Shown: positions 8,410-17,238, counted from the first letter of the stretch. The stretch is 32,004 nucleotides of DNA from Haloferacaceae archaeon (GCA_028274865.1 JAQCMY010000027.1:1-32004); one strand, 5' to 3'. Translations and numbers: made by a program. The notes: generated by a model from the letters alone, not told the origin.

Positions 8410-9891
8410 ATGGCACTGTCCGTGGCCAACACACTGACGGGCGAACGGGAGGCGTTCGAGGCCGACGGCGACGTGACCCTGTACGTCTGTGGGCTGACCG
8501 TCTCGGACGAGCCCCACCTCGGCCACGCCCGGGTGTGGGTCCACGCGGACGTCCTCCACCGCTGGCTCGACCACCAGGGGCGGACCGTCCGCCACGTCGA
8601 GAACGTCACGGACGTGAACGAGAAGATCGTCGCCCGCGTCGGCGAGTGTGGCGACGACGAGCGCGCGGTCGCCGAGCGGTTCACCGGGAGCGTCCTCGCG
8701 AGCATGCGCGGGCTGAACCTCCGACGCGCGGAGGTCTACCCGCGCGTGTCCGGGCACGTCCCCGAGGTGATCGACCTGGTCGAGCGGCTGCTCGACCGCG
8801 GGTACGCCTACGAGTCGAACGGCTCGGTCTACTTCGACATCTCGGCGTTCGACGACTACGGCGCGCTCTCGAACCAGTCGGTCGACGACCTCGAGGCGCA
8901 GGGCGACCCGGACGAACGCGCGGAGAAGCGGTCACCCGCCGACTTCGCGCTCTGGAAGGCCGGCGGGGTGGAACCGGACGAGGTGCGGGACCACGCGAGG
9001 GCCGACGTCGACCCGGAGACGGCTGCCGCCGGCGCCGAGACGTGGGACTCGCCGTGGGGCGAGGGACGCCCGGGCTGGCACGTCGAGTGTTCGGCGATGG
9101 CGACGGCCCACCTCGGCGACACGGTCGACGTCCACATGGGCGGGCGAGACCTCGTCTTTCCACACCACGAGAACGAGGTGGCACAGAGCGAGGCCGCGAC
9201 CGGCCAGCAGTTCGCGCGCTACTGGCTCCACGTCGGCCTCCTGGAGCGCGACGGCGAGAAGATGTCCTCGTCGCTCGGCAACTTCCTGACCGTCCCGGCG
9301 GCACTGGAGCAGTACGGCCCGAACGTCCTCCGGACGTTCTACCTCGGTGCTGCCTACGGGACGCGACAGACATACTCCGGGGACGCGCTGGCCGAGGCCG
9401 AGGAGCGCTGGGAGCGCCTGTCGCGGGCGTACGACCGCGCCGTCGAGGCCTGCGACGCCGTCGACGCCCGGGCGAAGCGAGCAGACGGGGCGCTGCGCGG
9501 CGCCGTCGAGGAGACCCGCGAGCAGTTCCGCGAGGCGATGAACGACGACCTGAACGTCCGGGTGGCTACTGCGGCGCTCTCGGACCTCGCGGCGGCGACG
9601 AACCGCCACGTCGAGGCCGCCCCGCCCCACGACTACCGCGGCCTGCGCCGCGCCGTCGAGACGTTCGACGAGCTCGGCGGCGGCGTGTTCGGCCTCCAGT
9701 TCGACGCGCCGACGCCGGGCGCCGCCGGCCTCGCGACGGAGCTCGTCGAGCGGGTGCTGGCCGTCCGCGAACAGGCGCGAGCAGCCGGCGACTACGACCG
9801 CGCGGACGACCTGCGCGACGCCCTCGTCGACGCGGGCGTCGAAGTGGAGGACGGTCCGGAGGGGCCCTCCTACCGGATCAGTCGTGACTGA
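8410..9891 (+). CDS. cysS: Cysteine--tRNA ligase
   Basis: LYVCGLTVSDEPHLGHARVWVHADVLHRWL (HIGH-like), GWHVECSAMA, HMGGRDLVFPHHENEVAQSEA, GEKMSSSLGNFLTV (KMSKS). Confidence 0.98.
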   Translation: MALSVANTLTGEREAFEADGDVTLYVCGLTVSDEPHLGHARVWVHADVLHRWLDHQGRTVRHVENVTDVNEKIVARVGECGDDERAVAERFTGSVLASMRGLNLRRAEVYPRVSGHVPEVIDLVERLLDRGYAYESNGSVYFDISAFDDYGALSNQSVDDLEAQGDPDERAEKRSPADFALWKAGGVEPDEVRDHARADVDPETAAAGAETWDSPWGEGRPGWHVECSAMATAHLGDTVDVHMGGRDLVFPHHENEVAQSEAATGQQFARYWLHVGLLERDGEKMSSSLGNFLTVPAALEQYGPNVLRTFYLGAAYGTRQTYSGDALAEAEERWERLSRAYDRAVEACDAVDARAKRADGALRGAVEETREQFREAMNDDLNVRVATAALSDLAAATNRHVEAAPPHDYRGLRRAVETFDELGGGVFGLQFDAPTPGAAGLATELVERVLAVREQARAAGDYDRADDLRDALVDAGVEVEDGPEGPSYRISRD

Positions 9892-10177
9892 CGTCGGCGT
9901 CGACGCCAATCTCGTCGAGAATCTCCTCGACGACGTCCCAGTGGTCGCGGACCCGGTCGGTCGGGTCGTACACCGCGCCGTACTCGTCGCCGCTCGACGC
10001 GACGATGTCGTGTTCGACCAGCACGTCGAGGTGGTGACGGACGGTCTTGTAGTCGAGGTCGAGCGCCTCGGCGAGTCGGTTCGGGTTGCGTGGTCGCTCG
10101 GCGACGGCGGCGAGGACGCGGGCGCGGTTGTCGCCGCCCCGTGTCCCCGTCAGCACGTACCAGAGCACCGAGTCCAT
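9878..10177 (-). CDS. ArsR-like winged-helix transcriptional regulator
   Basis: From ATG 10177: MDSVLWYVLTGTRGGDNRARVLAAVAERPRNPNRLAEALDLDYKTVRHHLDVLVEHDIVASSGDEYGAVYDPTDRVRDHWDVVEEIL. Confidence 0.85.
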   Translation of the reverse strand: MDSVLWYVLTGTRGGDNRARVLAAVAERPRNPNRLAEALDLDYKTVRHHLDVLVEHDIVASSGDEYGAVYDPTDRVRDHWDVVEEILDEIGVDADVSHD

Positions 10178-10254
10178 CGAGTAGTAACAGGAGCCGTGGG
10201 GTGGTAAGCGCGTCGCCGCCCCCGGCGGCGGCGCCCACACGCCCGGTCGGCGGC

Positions 10255-10542
10255 TCAGTTCGTGAACAGGTGTGCGGACTCGTCGGGGACCTCGAACAGG
10301 CCGACCCTGACGCCACAGTCGAGCCACCCGTGGCCGTAGGCGAAGGCCGCCAGCGCGTTCACCGGGTCGTCCTCGTCGCGGAAGTGCCGACCGTCGTCGA
10401 GGTACGACCCCGCCATCTCCGCACACGCGGCGGCGGCCTCGCCGAGCGGCGACCCGGGCGGTGCCGTCGGCTCGACGGCCGCGAGCGCGTCCGCGAGCAT
10501 CCGTTCGTACCGGTCCGTCTTCTCCGCGAGGTCTGCCGGCAT
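10255..10542 (-). CDS. DUF357 family protein
   Basis: MPADLAEKTDRYERMLADALAAVEPTAPPGSPLGEAAAACAEMAGSYLDDGRHFRDEDDPVNALAAFAYGHGWLDCGVRVGLFE; AxSYxxDGxxFxxxxDxVNALAAFxYGxGWLD matches DUF357. Confidence 0.85.
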   Translation of the reverse strand: MPADLAEKTDRYERMLADALAAVEPTAPPGSPLGEAAAACAEMAGSYLDDGRHFRDEDDPVNALAAFAYGHGWLDCGVRVGLFEVPDESAHLFTN

Positions 10543-10605
10543 GCGCGGGCGTTCGGGCGGGCGCCGGAAAGCCGGTCTGGTCGTCGCCGCGCGCCGACGC
10601 GCAAG

Positions 10606-10611
10606 GTTAAG
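10606..10611 (+). promoter_or_regulatory. Candidate TATA box for the flavoprotein gene at 10637
   Basis: gttaag in gcaaggttaagacggg, 26-31 nt upstream of the ATG. Confidence 0.4.
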
Positions 10612-10636
10612 ACGGGCCGAGAACGAACGAGCGAGT

Positions 10637-11695
10637 ATGAGCAGCCAGTCTGCGGAGGCGGCAGAACACCACCGGCTGGTGATCGCCGGGTCGGGTATCG
10701 CCGGCCTGAGCGCCGCTATCTACGCGGCGCGCTCGAACAACGAGCCGGTGGTGTTCGAGGGGCCGGAGCCGGGGGGACAGCTCACGCTCACGACCGAGGT
10801 GGAGAACTATCCGGGGTTTCCCGAGGGGATCAGCGGCCCGGACCTGATCGACCGGATGAGAGAGCAGGCCGAGCGGTTCGGCGCGGAGGTCCGAAACGGC
10901 GTCGTCGAGGACGTCGACGCGAGCGAGCGGCCGTTCGGCGTCGAGCTCGGCTCCGGGACACACATCACCGCCGACGCGGTACTCGCGGCGTCCGGCGCGA
11001 GCGCCCGCACCCTCGGCGTCCCCGGCGAGGACGAGATGATGGGCTACGGCGTCTCGACGTGTGCGACCTGTGACGGCGCGTTCTTCCGCGGCGAGGACAT
11101 CGTCGTCGTCGGCGGCGGCGACGCCGCCTGCGAGGAGGCGTCGTTCCTGACGAAGTTCGCCGACACCGTCTACATCGTCCACCGGCGCGAGGAGTTCCGC
11201 GCCGAGGACTACTGGGTCGACCGCGTCGCCGAACAGGTCGACGACGGGGAGATCGAACTCCTGCTCAACACCGAACTCGTCGAGATCCACGGGTCGCGCG
11301 AGGCGGGCGTCGAGAGCCTCGACCTGGTCCGGCACCCGGAGGGCCACCCGACGGACAGGCTCGACGACCCCGAGACCGAGCGGGTCGAGTTCGACGCCGG
11401 CGCGGTGTTCTACGCGATCGGCCACGACCCGAACACCGGCTACCTCGAGGGGACGGGCGTCGAGTTAGACGACGCGGGCTACGTCCTGACCGAGGGCGGC
11501 CGCGGCGCCGACCAGACGGCGACGGGCGTCGACGGCCTGTTCGCCGCCGGCGACGTGGTCGACTTCCACTACCAGCAGGCCGCGACCGCGGGCGGGATGG
11601 GCGTCGAGGCAGCGCTCGACGCCGACGACTACCTCGACGACGTCGACAGGGAGCGCCGGGCAGCCGGGTCGGCAGAGGCCGCCGCGGACGACTGA
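10637..11695 (+). CDS. trxB: Thioredoxin-reductase-like NAD(P)/FAD-dependent oxidoreductase
   Basis: LVIAGSGIAGLSAAIYAARSN (FAD), GGQLTLTTEVENYPGFPEGISGPDL, GVSTCATCDGAFFRGEDIVVVGGGDAACEEASFLTKFA (CxxC and NAD(P) motif), GLFAAGDVVDFHYQQAATAGGMGVEAALDADDYL. Confidence 0.93.
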   Translation: MSSQSAEAAEHHRLVIAGSGIAGLSAAIYAARSNNEPVVFEGPEPGGQLTLTTEVENYPGFPEGISGPDLIDRMREQAERFGAEVRNGVVEDVDASERPFGVELGSGTHITADAVLAASGASARTLGVPGEDEMMGYGVSTCATCDGAFFRGEDIVVVGGGDAACEEASFLTKFADTVYIVHRREEFRAEDYWVDRVAEQVDDGEIELLLNTELVEIHGSREAGVESLDLVRHPEGHPTDRLDDPETERVEFDAGAVFYAIGHDPNTGYLEGTGVELDDAGYVLTEGGRGADQTATGVDGLFAAGDVVDFHYQQAATAGGMGVEAALDADDYLDDVDRERRAAGSAEAAADD

Positions 11696-11748
11696 CGCGG
11701 GGCGCCGGCGACCCACAGGCACTTCCCTCTCCGCCGCGGCCGGACGGT

Positions 11749-12045
11749 ATGGCAGACGAATCCACCGAGACCGAGGCGTTCACGATCGAGGGACCGGGCG
11801 GCGCGAGCGAGACGGTCAGCCTCCCCGCTGGCCTCGCCGACGTGTTCGCCGAACAGGGCGAGGACACCACCGACGTCGTGGCCGACTTCGCCGTCCAGGC
11901 GTTCGCACAGCAGACCCACGCCGTCGTCCACCACTCGCAGGACGAGGTGCCCGCCGACCTCGACGCGTTGAACGCGCAGATGGAGGAGATCTTCGAGGAG
12001 CGGTTCGGCGTCTCGCTGGCCGATGCGATGGGCCACGACCACTAG
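11749..12045 (+). CDS. Conserved small haloarchaeal protein
   Basis: MADESTETEAFTIEGPGGASETVSLPAGLADVFAEQGEDTTDVVADFAVQAFAQQTHAVVHHSQDEVPADLDALNAQMEEIFEERFG; acidic composition and gene-like codon bias. Confidence 0.75.
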   Translation: MADESTETEAFTIEGPGGASETVSLPAGLADVFAEQGEDTTDVVADFAVQAFAQQTHAVVHHSQDEVPADLDALNAQMEEIFEERFGVSLADAMGHDH

Positions 12046-13163
12046 TCGCCGGTCTCCGGCCCGCGCGGCGTCCGGTTCAGCCGCTCGCAGCCGTCGTCGG
12101 TGACGAGCACGAGGTCCTCGATTCTGACCCCGAACGCGCCGTCGAGGTAGACCCCCGGTTCGACGCTGAAGACCATTCCCGGCTCCAGTCGCCGCCCGGA
12201 CCCGCTCGCGACGTACGGCTCCTCGTGGACCTCCAGGCCGACGCCGTGGCCGGTGCGGTGGACGAACGCGTCGCCGTAGCCCGCGTCCTCGATCACGGTG
12301 CGCGCCGCGGCGTCGACGTCGCCCGCCCGCGCGCCCGGTTCGACCGCCGCGACGCCCGCGCGCTGGGCCTCCCAGACGGCGTCGTGGACCGCGCGGACCC
12401 GGTCGGACGGCTCGTCGCCGAAGACGAGCGTCCGGGTCTGGTCGCTCGGGTAGCCGTCGACGCGCGTCCCGAAGTCCAGGACGACCGGGTCGCCCGCCTC
12501 GATTCGCCTGTCGGTCGGCGTGTGGTGAGGCCGGGCGCCGTTCGGCCCCGCCGCGACGACGGGGTCGAACGGGAGGCCCTCGCCGCCGGCCCCGTCGAGG
12601 AGCCGCTCGACCGTCCGGGCGAGGTCGCGTTCTGTCGTCCCGACGACGTCGGCGCCCCGGTCGCGGAGCTGGCCGACCACGCCGTCTGCGACGCTCGCGG
12701 CGCGCCGGAGCGCGTCGCGCTCGGCCTCGTCCTTCCGGACGCGGAGCGGACCACAGACCTCGCTCGCGAGGCCGAGCGGCGCGTCGACCGCGTCACGGAG
12801 GGCGAGCAGGTGGCTCGCCCAGAGCCGGTCGTCGACGAGGAGCCGGCCCGGCCCGTCCGCGAGGTGGGCGGCGGCGAACGCCGCGAGCGCCGGGTGCGGG
12901 CCATCGTCGTCGCGCCACGTCCGGACCCGGTCGTCGGCGAGACCGGGCGCGTCGCGGGCGTCCGGGGCCGCCAGCGCCGGGGCGAGCGCCGCCGGGTCGT
13001 CGTCACGCGGGACGACGACGAGGAACCGGCGCTCGGACTGCTCTGCCGTGAGACCGGTCAGGTAGCGGGCGTTCGGACCGGGCGCGAGGACGAGCGCGCG
13101 GTCGCCGCGGTCGCGGAGCGCGGCGCGCGCGCGGTCCAGCCGGCTGGCGTGAGGGTCGGACAC
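12042..13163 (-). CDS. M24 family Xaa-Pro aminopeptidase/dipeptidase
   Basis: From GTG 13163: VSDPHASRLDRARAALRDRGDRALVLAPGPNARYLTGL...VVLDFGTRVDGYPSDQTRTLVFG...FVHRTGHGVGLEVHEEPYVASG...LEPGMVFSVEPGVYLDGAFGVRIEDLVLV. Confidence 0.95.
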   Translation of the reverse strand: MSDPHASRLDRARAALRDRGDRALVLAPGPNARYLTGLTAEQSERRFLVVVPRDDDPAALAPALAAPDARDAPGLADDRVRTWRDDDGPHPALAAFAAAHLADGPGRLLVDDRLWASHLLALRDAVDAPLGLASEVCGPLRVRKDEAERDALRRAASVADGVVGQLRDRGADVVGTTERDLARTVERLLDGAGGEGLPFDPVVAAGPNGARPHHTPTDRRIEAGDPVVLDFGTRVDGYPSDQTRTLVFGDEPSDRVRAVHDAVWEAQRAGVAAVEPGARAGDVDAAARTVIEDAGYGDAFVHRTGHGVGLEVHEEPYVASGSGRRLEPGMVFSVEPGVYLDGAFGVRIEDLVLVTDDGCERLNRTPRGPETGD

Positions 13164-13239
13164 GGCTGTGTCGACGTCCGTCGGACGCTTAGACCCCCCG
13201 ACCGCGGGATTGAACCGCGCCCCGGCCCGACCTGTCGGC

Positions 13240-14268
13240 GTGTCCCGCCCGGCCCTCGCCGCGCTCGAGGAGGCCCGCGAACGCGCCGCCGCGCTGCTCT
13301 GGCCGCCGGACCTCGGTCGGTGGCTCCGGCTCGCGGTGCTGACGACGTTCGTCGGCGGCGCCGGCAGCGCCGGGAGCACCGGGGGGAACCTCCAGAGTTC
13401 GCTGCCGGCGACGACGGGGGGAACCGGGCTGCTCCCCGACCGACCGGCTCCCGCGCTCGACCCCGCGACCCTCCCGGCGCTCGGGACCGCGGTCCGGCTG
13501 CTGGCCGTCGTCGCCGCGGTCGTGGTCGTGGCCGCCCTCGCGTACGCGCTCGTCGGCTCCGTCGCCGAGTTCGCCATCGTCGGCGCGCTCCGCGACGGCG
13601 AGGTGGGCCTGCGCACGAGCGCACGACGGTACGCGAGCCGGGGCGTCCGGCTGTTCCTCTTTCGCCTCGTCGTCGTCGCCCTCGCCGCCGTCGTCGCCCT
13701 GGGGCCACTCGGGCTCGTCGTCCGGGGCGCGCTGACGGAGGGCGCCGCGCTCGGGCTGCTGGCGGTGCCGGCGCTCCTGTTCGCCGGCGTCGTCGCGCTC
13801 GTGACGTGGGGCGTGCTGACGCTCACGACCGACCTCGTCGTCCCGGCGGTGCTGGCGAGCGGCGTCGCCGGGCCGCTGGCTGGCTGGCGACGGGTGCTGC
13901 CGGTCCTCGCGGCGAACCCCGTCGACGCCGGGCTCTACCTCCTCACGCGCGTCGTCCTCGGCGTCGCCGCGGGCGTGGCCGTCGGCCTCGTCGGCGGGCT
14001 GGTCGCGCTCGTGGTCGGCGTCCCGTTCGCCGTCGCGGGGGCGGCGACACTCGCGGCTGCGGGCGCGACGCTCTCACCGGCGGAACTCGGCGCGCTCGTC
14101 GTGCTCGCGGCTCTCTTCGCTCTCGTCGTCGGCGCCCTGCTCCAGGTGGTCCGTACCCCCGTGGTCGTCTACCTGCGGGCGTACGCCGTCTCTGTGCTGG
14201 GCCGACTCGCGCCGGACCTCGCGCTGTTCGCCGAAACCGACGGAGCCGAGTCCCCGGCGGTCGGGTGA
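13240..14268 (+). CDS. Multi-TM haloarchaeal membrane protein
   Basis: GTG 13240; VSRPALAALEEARERAAALLWPPDLGRWLRLAVLTTFVGGAGSAGST... followed by several hydrophobic segments. Confidence 0.8.
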   Translation: MSRPALAALEEARERAAALLWPPDLGRWLRLAVLTTFVGGAGSAGSTGGNLQSSLPATTGGTGLLPDRPAPALDPATLPALGTAVRLLAVVAAVVVVAALAYALVGSVAEFAIVGALRDGEVGLRTSARRYASRGVRLFLFRLVVVALAAVVALGPLGLVVRGALTEGAALGLLAVPALLFAGVVALVTWGVLTLTTDLVVPAVLASGVAGPLAGWRRVLPVLAANPVDAGLYLLTRVVLGVAAGVAVGLVGGLVALVVGVPFAVAGAATLAAAGATLSPAELGALVVLAALFALVVGALLQVVRTPVVVYLRAYAVSVLGRLAPDLALFAETDGAESPAVG

Positions 14269-14274
14269 CGCGGT

Positions 14275-14490
14275 ATGGAGTGGGAGCAGACGCGCGAGGG
14301 CGCCGTCGACGAGTGGACTCGCCGCGACGGACTGGCGACGGTCAGGGTGCGCGAGCGCCCGGACGGCGGGTTCGTGACACGGTACGACCGGCTGGAGCAG
14401 GCACCGGAGGGGCGGGCCTACCGCCGCGAGCGGTGCCAGGACCGGGCTGCAGCGGAGCGGCTGGCCGCAGAGTGGCGCGCGGCGGAGTGA
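14275..14490 (+). CDS. Conserved small haloarchaeal protein
   Basis: MEWEQTREGAVDEWTRRDGLATVRVRERPDGGFVTRYDRLEQAPEGRAYRRERCQDRAAAERLAAEWRAAE; 6 bp downstream of the membrane protein. Confidence 0.75.
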   Translation: MEWEQTREGAVDEWTRRDGLATVRVRERPDGGFVTRYDRLEQAPEGRAYRRERCQDRAAAERLAAEWRAAE

Positions 14491-15273
14491 CTACTGGAGC
14501 CGCTCGGTCGTCTCGACCAGCGGGTGGTGGGCGTAGTCGACGACGTCGACGTCGTCGAGGCCCGTCAGCCCCTCCCGCTCGGCGGTCCGGGCGATACCGA
14601 GGTCGACGTCGCGAGGCAGGACGACGACGTAGGCGTCCATCTCCTCGATCTCGAGGCGGCTCGCCGCCATCACGCGGTGGTGGCCGTCGGCGAGGAGGAG
14701 GTCGCCGTCGTTGTCGATGACCACGAGCGGTTCGGCCAGCCCCCGTTCGAGTTCGTAGCTCCGTCCCTCGAGCTCGTCCGCGTAGACGCGGGTCTGCGTC
14801 GGCGTGAGACGGTCGAGGCCGACCGTCCGGCGCTCCTGGTCGACCTCGACCTCGTGGATGCGCTCCATCGTCCGGATCAGCTTGCCGACCTTCTCCGGCG
14901 TCGCACGCTCGATCTGTGACCGGACGACGTCGGCGTTCGAGATGATGCCGACGAGATTGTTTGTGTCGTCGACGACCGGGAGCTTCTGGATCCCCGAGCG
15001 GAGGATCACCCGCGCGGCGTCGGTCACCTCCATGTCCGGGTGGGCGACGATGATGTCCTCCGTCATCACGGTGAAGATGCGAGCGTTTTCGCCGGCGAGA
15101 AGCAGGTCTCGTGCCGAGACGAACCCCTCGACCTGGCGGCCATCGCAGACCGGGAAGCCGTCGTGACCCTCGCTCTCGACGATCCGGTCTGTCACCTCAC
15201 CGACCGTCTCCTCGGGCGGGACCGTCGCGACGTCCCGGGTCATGTATTCCCCGACGGTGGGCGTCTCGTCCAT
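14491..15273 (-). CDS. CBS-domain pair fused to a ParB/sulfiredoxin-like domain
   Basis: From ATG 15273: MDETPTVGEYMTRDVATVPPEETVGEVTDRIVESEGHDGFPVCDG...VMTEDIIVAHPDMEVTDAARVILRSGIQKLPVVDDTNNLVGIISNADVV (two CBS motifs), then ...EPLVVIDNDGDLLLADGHHRVMAASRL (ParB-like DGHHR box). Confidence 0.9.
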   Translation of the reverse strand: MDETPTVGEYMTRDVATVPPEETVGEVTDRIVESEGHDGFPVCDGRQVEGFVSARDLLLAGENARIFTVMTEDIIVAHPDMEVTDAARVILRSGIQKLPVVDDTNNLVGIISNADVVRSQIERATPEKVGKLIRTMERIHEVEVDQERRTVGLDRLTPTQTRVYADELEGRSYELERGLAEPLVVIDNDGDLLLADGHHRVMAASRLEIEEMDAYVVVLPRDVDLGIARTAEREGLTGLDDVDVVDYAHHPLVETTERLQ

Positions 15274-15289
15274 AGGCCGGCGTTGGGGA

Positions 15290-15309
15290 GCGGTGGTCAA
15301 AAACACCGC
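15290..15309. promoter_or_regulatory. Inverted repeat GCGGTG-N8-CACCGC with A5/T5 tract between the DHH and CBS-ParB genes
   Basis: gcggtggtcaaaaacaccgc; on the minus strand GGTGTTTTTGACC lies about 25-30 nt upstream of the CBS-ParB ATG and just past the DHH stop. Confidence 0.4.
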
Positions 15310-15324
15310 CCCCGCCCGCCCCGG

Positions 15325-16773
15325 TCAGCCGTCCGAGGCCTCGTCGTGTGGGGTCTCGAGGATCATCTCGGCTGTCGAGGACAGGCGCGGTGCCGGGAGC
15401 GCCGTCTCCATCGCCTCGAAGAACCGGTCCGAGACCACGTCGTCGACGATCGACCGCAGGTCGTCGGCGCCCGCCTCGACGTCGCCCCAGACGCCGAGCG
15501 ATATCTGTGCGCCAGCCATATCGGCGTGGCCGCCGGCCGACCCCACCTGTCCGAAGGCGTCGCGAAACGTCTCGCCGATGTCGACGCCGCCGCCGCGGGC
15601 GCGGCCCGAGACGTGGACGGTGTCGTCGAGTACCCCGTAGACGACGACGGCGTCGACGCCGCCCAGTCCGAGCAGGAAGTCCGCGGCCTGTGCGAGCGCG
15701 TCCGTCTCGCGTATCTCGCCGACGCCCGCCGCCAGGGTGCTGTCTCGCACGTCTCGCGACCGGACGGCCCGCGCGAGGACGTCCACCACGTCCGGGCGGA
15801 GCGAGGGGGACTCGACCTGTTCGAGCACCGACCCGTCGACGTGTGGCAGGAGGAAGGCGGCGGCCTCGAAGTCGCGGTCGCTCGCCTCGCGCACGAACTC
15901 CCGGGTGTCGACCCGGATGCCGAACAGGAGCGCCGTCGCCGTCGCCGTCGCCGGTTCGATCCCGTACCCCTCGAGGTAGTCGGCGAGGAGCGTACTCGTC
16001 GCGCCGGCCTCGGCCCGGACGTCGACGAACGCCGCCGACACCGGCTCGCGCGGCGGGTGGTGGTCGACGACGACGTCGACCGGGGTGTCGGGGTCGAGAC
16101 TGTCGTTCACGCCGGGCCGGGAGTGGTCGACCAGCGCCAGTCCCCCGAACCCGTCGAGGCCGTCGTCCGACAGGCGGCGCAGGTCGATGCCGAGGAGGTT
16201 GACCAGCGCCCGGTTCTCCTGGTGGCTGATCTCGCCGGTGTAACACGGCACCGCGTCGACACCGACCGACCGTGCGATGTCGACGAGCGCCAGCGCCGCC
16301 CCGATGGCGTCCGGGTCCGGGTTGTCGTGGGTGACGACGGCGAGCGGCTGGTCGGCGTCGGTGAGCACGCGGCGAAGCCGCCGGAGGCGGCTGCTCTCCT
16401 CGCCGGTCACGGCGTCGAGAACGCGTTCGCCGACGGCGTCGGTCGCGTCTACGACCCGGTCCGCGACACCGTCGGCGGACCACCCGGCGTCGGCGTCGCG
16501 CCGGACGACCAGCAGGGCGTCCGGGTAGCGCCCGCGAGCCGCGCGGGCGACCCGTGGGGTGTCCGCGCCGGCGGCGACGTAGACGCTCTCGACGTCGTCG
16601 GGCGCGTCGTCGAGCGTCGCCGGGTCGCCGACCCGGACGTCTGAGAGGCCGGCAGCCCGGAGGTCGCTCGCGGTCGCGTCGTCGGCGACGACGGCGACGA
16701 GGTCGCCCGGCCACGTCGAGAGCACACCGGCGACCCGGTCGGCGGCGCCGGCGCCGAGTACGAGCCGTCGCAT
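15325..16773 (-). CDS. DHH-DHHA1 phosphoesterase with N-terminal TrkA_N/RCK-like domain
   Basis: From ATG 16773: MRRLVLGAGAADRVAGVLSTWPGDLVAVVADDATASDLRAAGLSDVRVGD..., then VVTHDNPDPDAIGAALAL, LALVDHSRPG, VDVVVDHHPP (DHH) and GETFRDAFGQVGSAGGHADMAGAQ (DHHA1 GGGH-like). Confidence 0.92.
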   Translation of the reverse strand: MRRLVLGAGAADRVAGVLSTWPGDLVAVVADDATASDLRAAGLSDVRVGDPATLDDAPDDVESVYVAAGADTPRVARAARGRYPDALLVVRRDADAGWSADGVADRVVDATDAVGERVLDAVTGEESSRLRRLRRVLTDADQPLAVVTHDNPDPDAIGAALALVDIARSVGVDAVPCYTGEISHQENRALVNLLGIDLRRLSDDGLDGFGGLALVDHSRPGVNDSLDPDTPVDVVVDHHPPREPVSAAFVDVRAEAGATSTLLADYLEGYGIEPATATATALLFGIRVDTREFVREASDRDFEAAAFLLPHVDGSVLEQVESPSLRPDVVDVLARAVRSRDVRDSTLAAGVGEIRETDALAQAADFLLGLGGVDAVVVYGVLDDTVHVSGRARGGGVDIGETFRDAFGQVGSAGGHADMAGAQISLGVWGDVEAGADDLRSIVDDVVSDRFFEAMETALPAPRLSSTAEMILETPHDEASDG

Positions 16774-16796
16774 ACCGACGCTGAGACCGGCCCGGC

Positions 16797-16833
16797 GATA
16801 AGGCTGCCGCACCCCGAGGGAGTAGAGTTATTG
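16797..16833. promoter_or_regulatory. Back-to-back TATA candidates in the divergent DHH/16858 intergenic region
   Basis: Minus: ccttatc (16797-16803), 24-30 nt from ATG 16773. Plus: gagttattg (16825-16833), 25-33 nt from ATG 16858. Confidence 0.45.
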
Positions 16834-16857
16834 GCGGCAGCCACGACACGGGGTCAC

Positions 16858-17238
16858 ATGCGCCGCGACTCCGGACTCGCCGACGAGGAGCTCGAGAGCC
16901 GACTCGTCGCCGCCTCTCGGACAGCCGTCGGCGACTCGCTCCGCAGCGTGACGTACTTTACGCCGGAGGCGTACGACCAGGTCTACCTCCGTGCGGGCCT
17001 CGACAGCGACGCCGACATCACCGGCTTCGTCGAGCACGAGTCCGTCGGCTTCCGTGCGCACACGGCGTACCGCGGCTCCGAGCTCGGCGGATACCGCTAC
17101 ACCGTCCGCGCGTTCCAGAACGGGTTCCTCGTCCGGGTCACCGAGGCGGACCACGGCCTGTTTTTCACCGTCGACGACATCTCACTCCGGTCCGCGGAGG
17201 AGGGAGCAGAGGCGGTGAGCCGCGTCCTCGCCGACTAG
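16858..17238 (+). CDS. Conserved haloarchaeal protein of unknown function
   Basis: MRRDSGLADEELESRLVAASRTAVGDSLRSVTYFTPEAYDQVYLRAGLDSDADITGFVEHESVGFRAHTAYRGSELGGYRYTVRAFQNGFLVRVTEADHGLFFTVDDI. Confidence 0.8.
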   Translation: MRRDSGLADEELESRLVAASRTAVGDSLRSVTYFTPEAYDQVYLRAGLDSDADITGFVEHESVGFRAHTAYRGSELGGYRYTVRAFQNGFLVRVTEADHGLFFTVDDISLRSAEEGAEAVSRVLAD

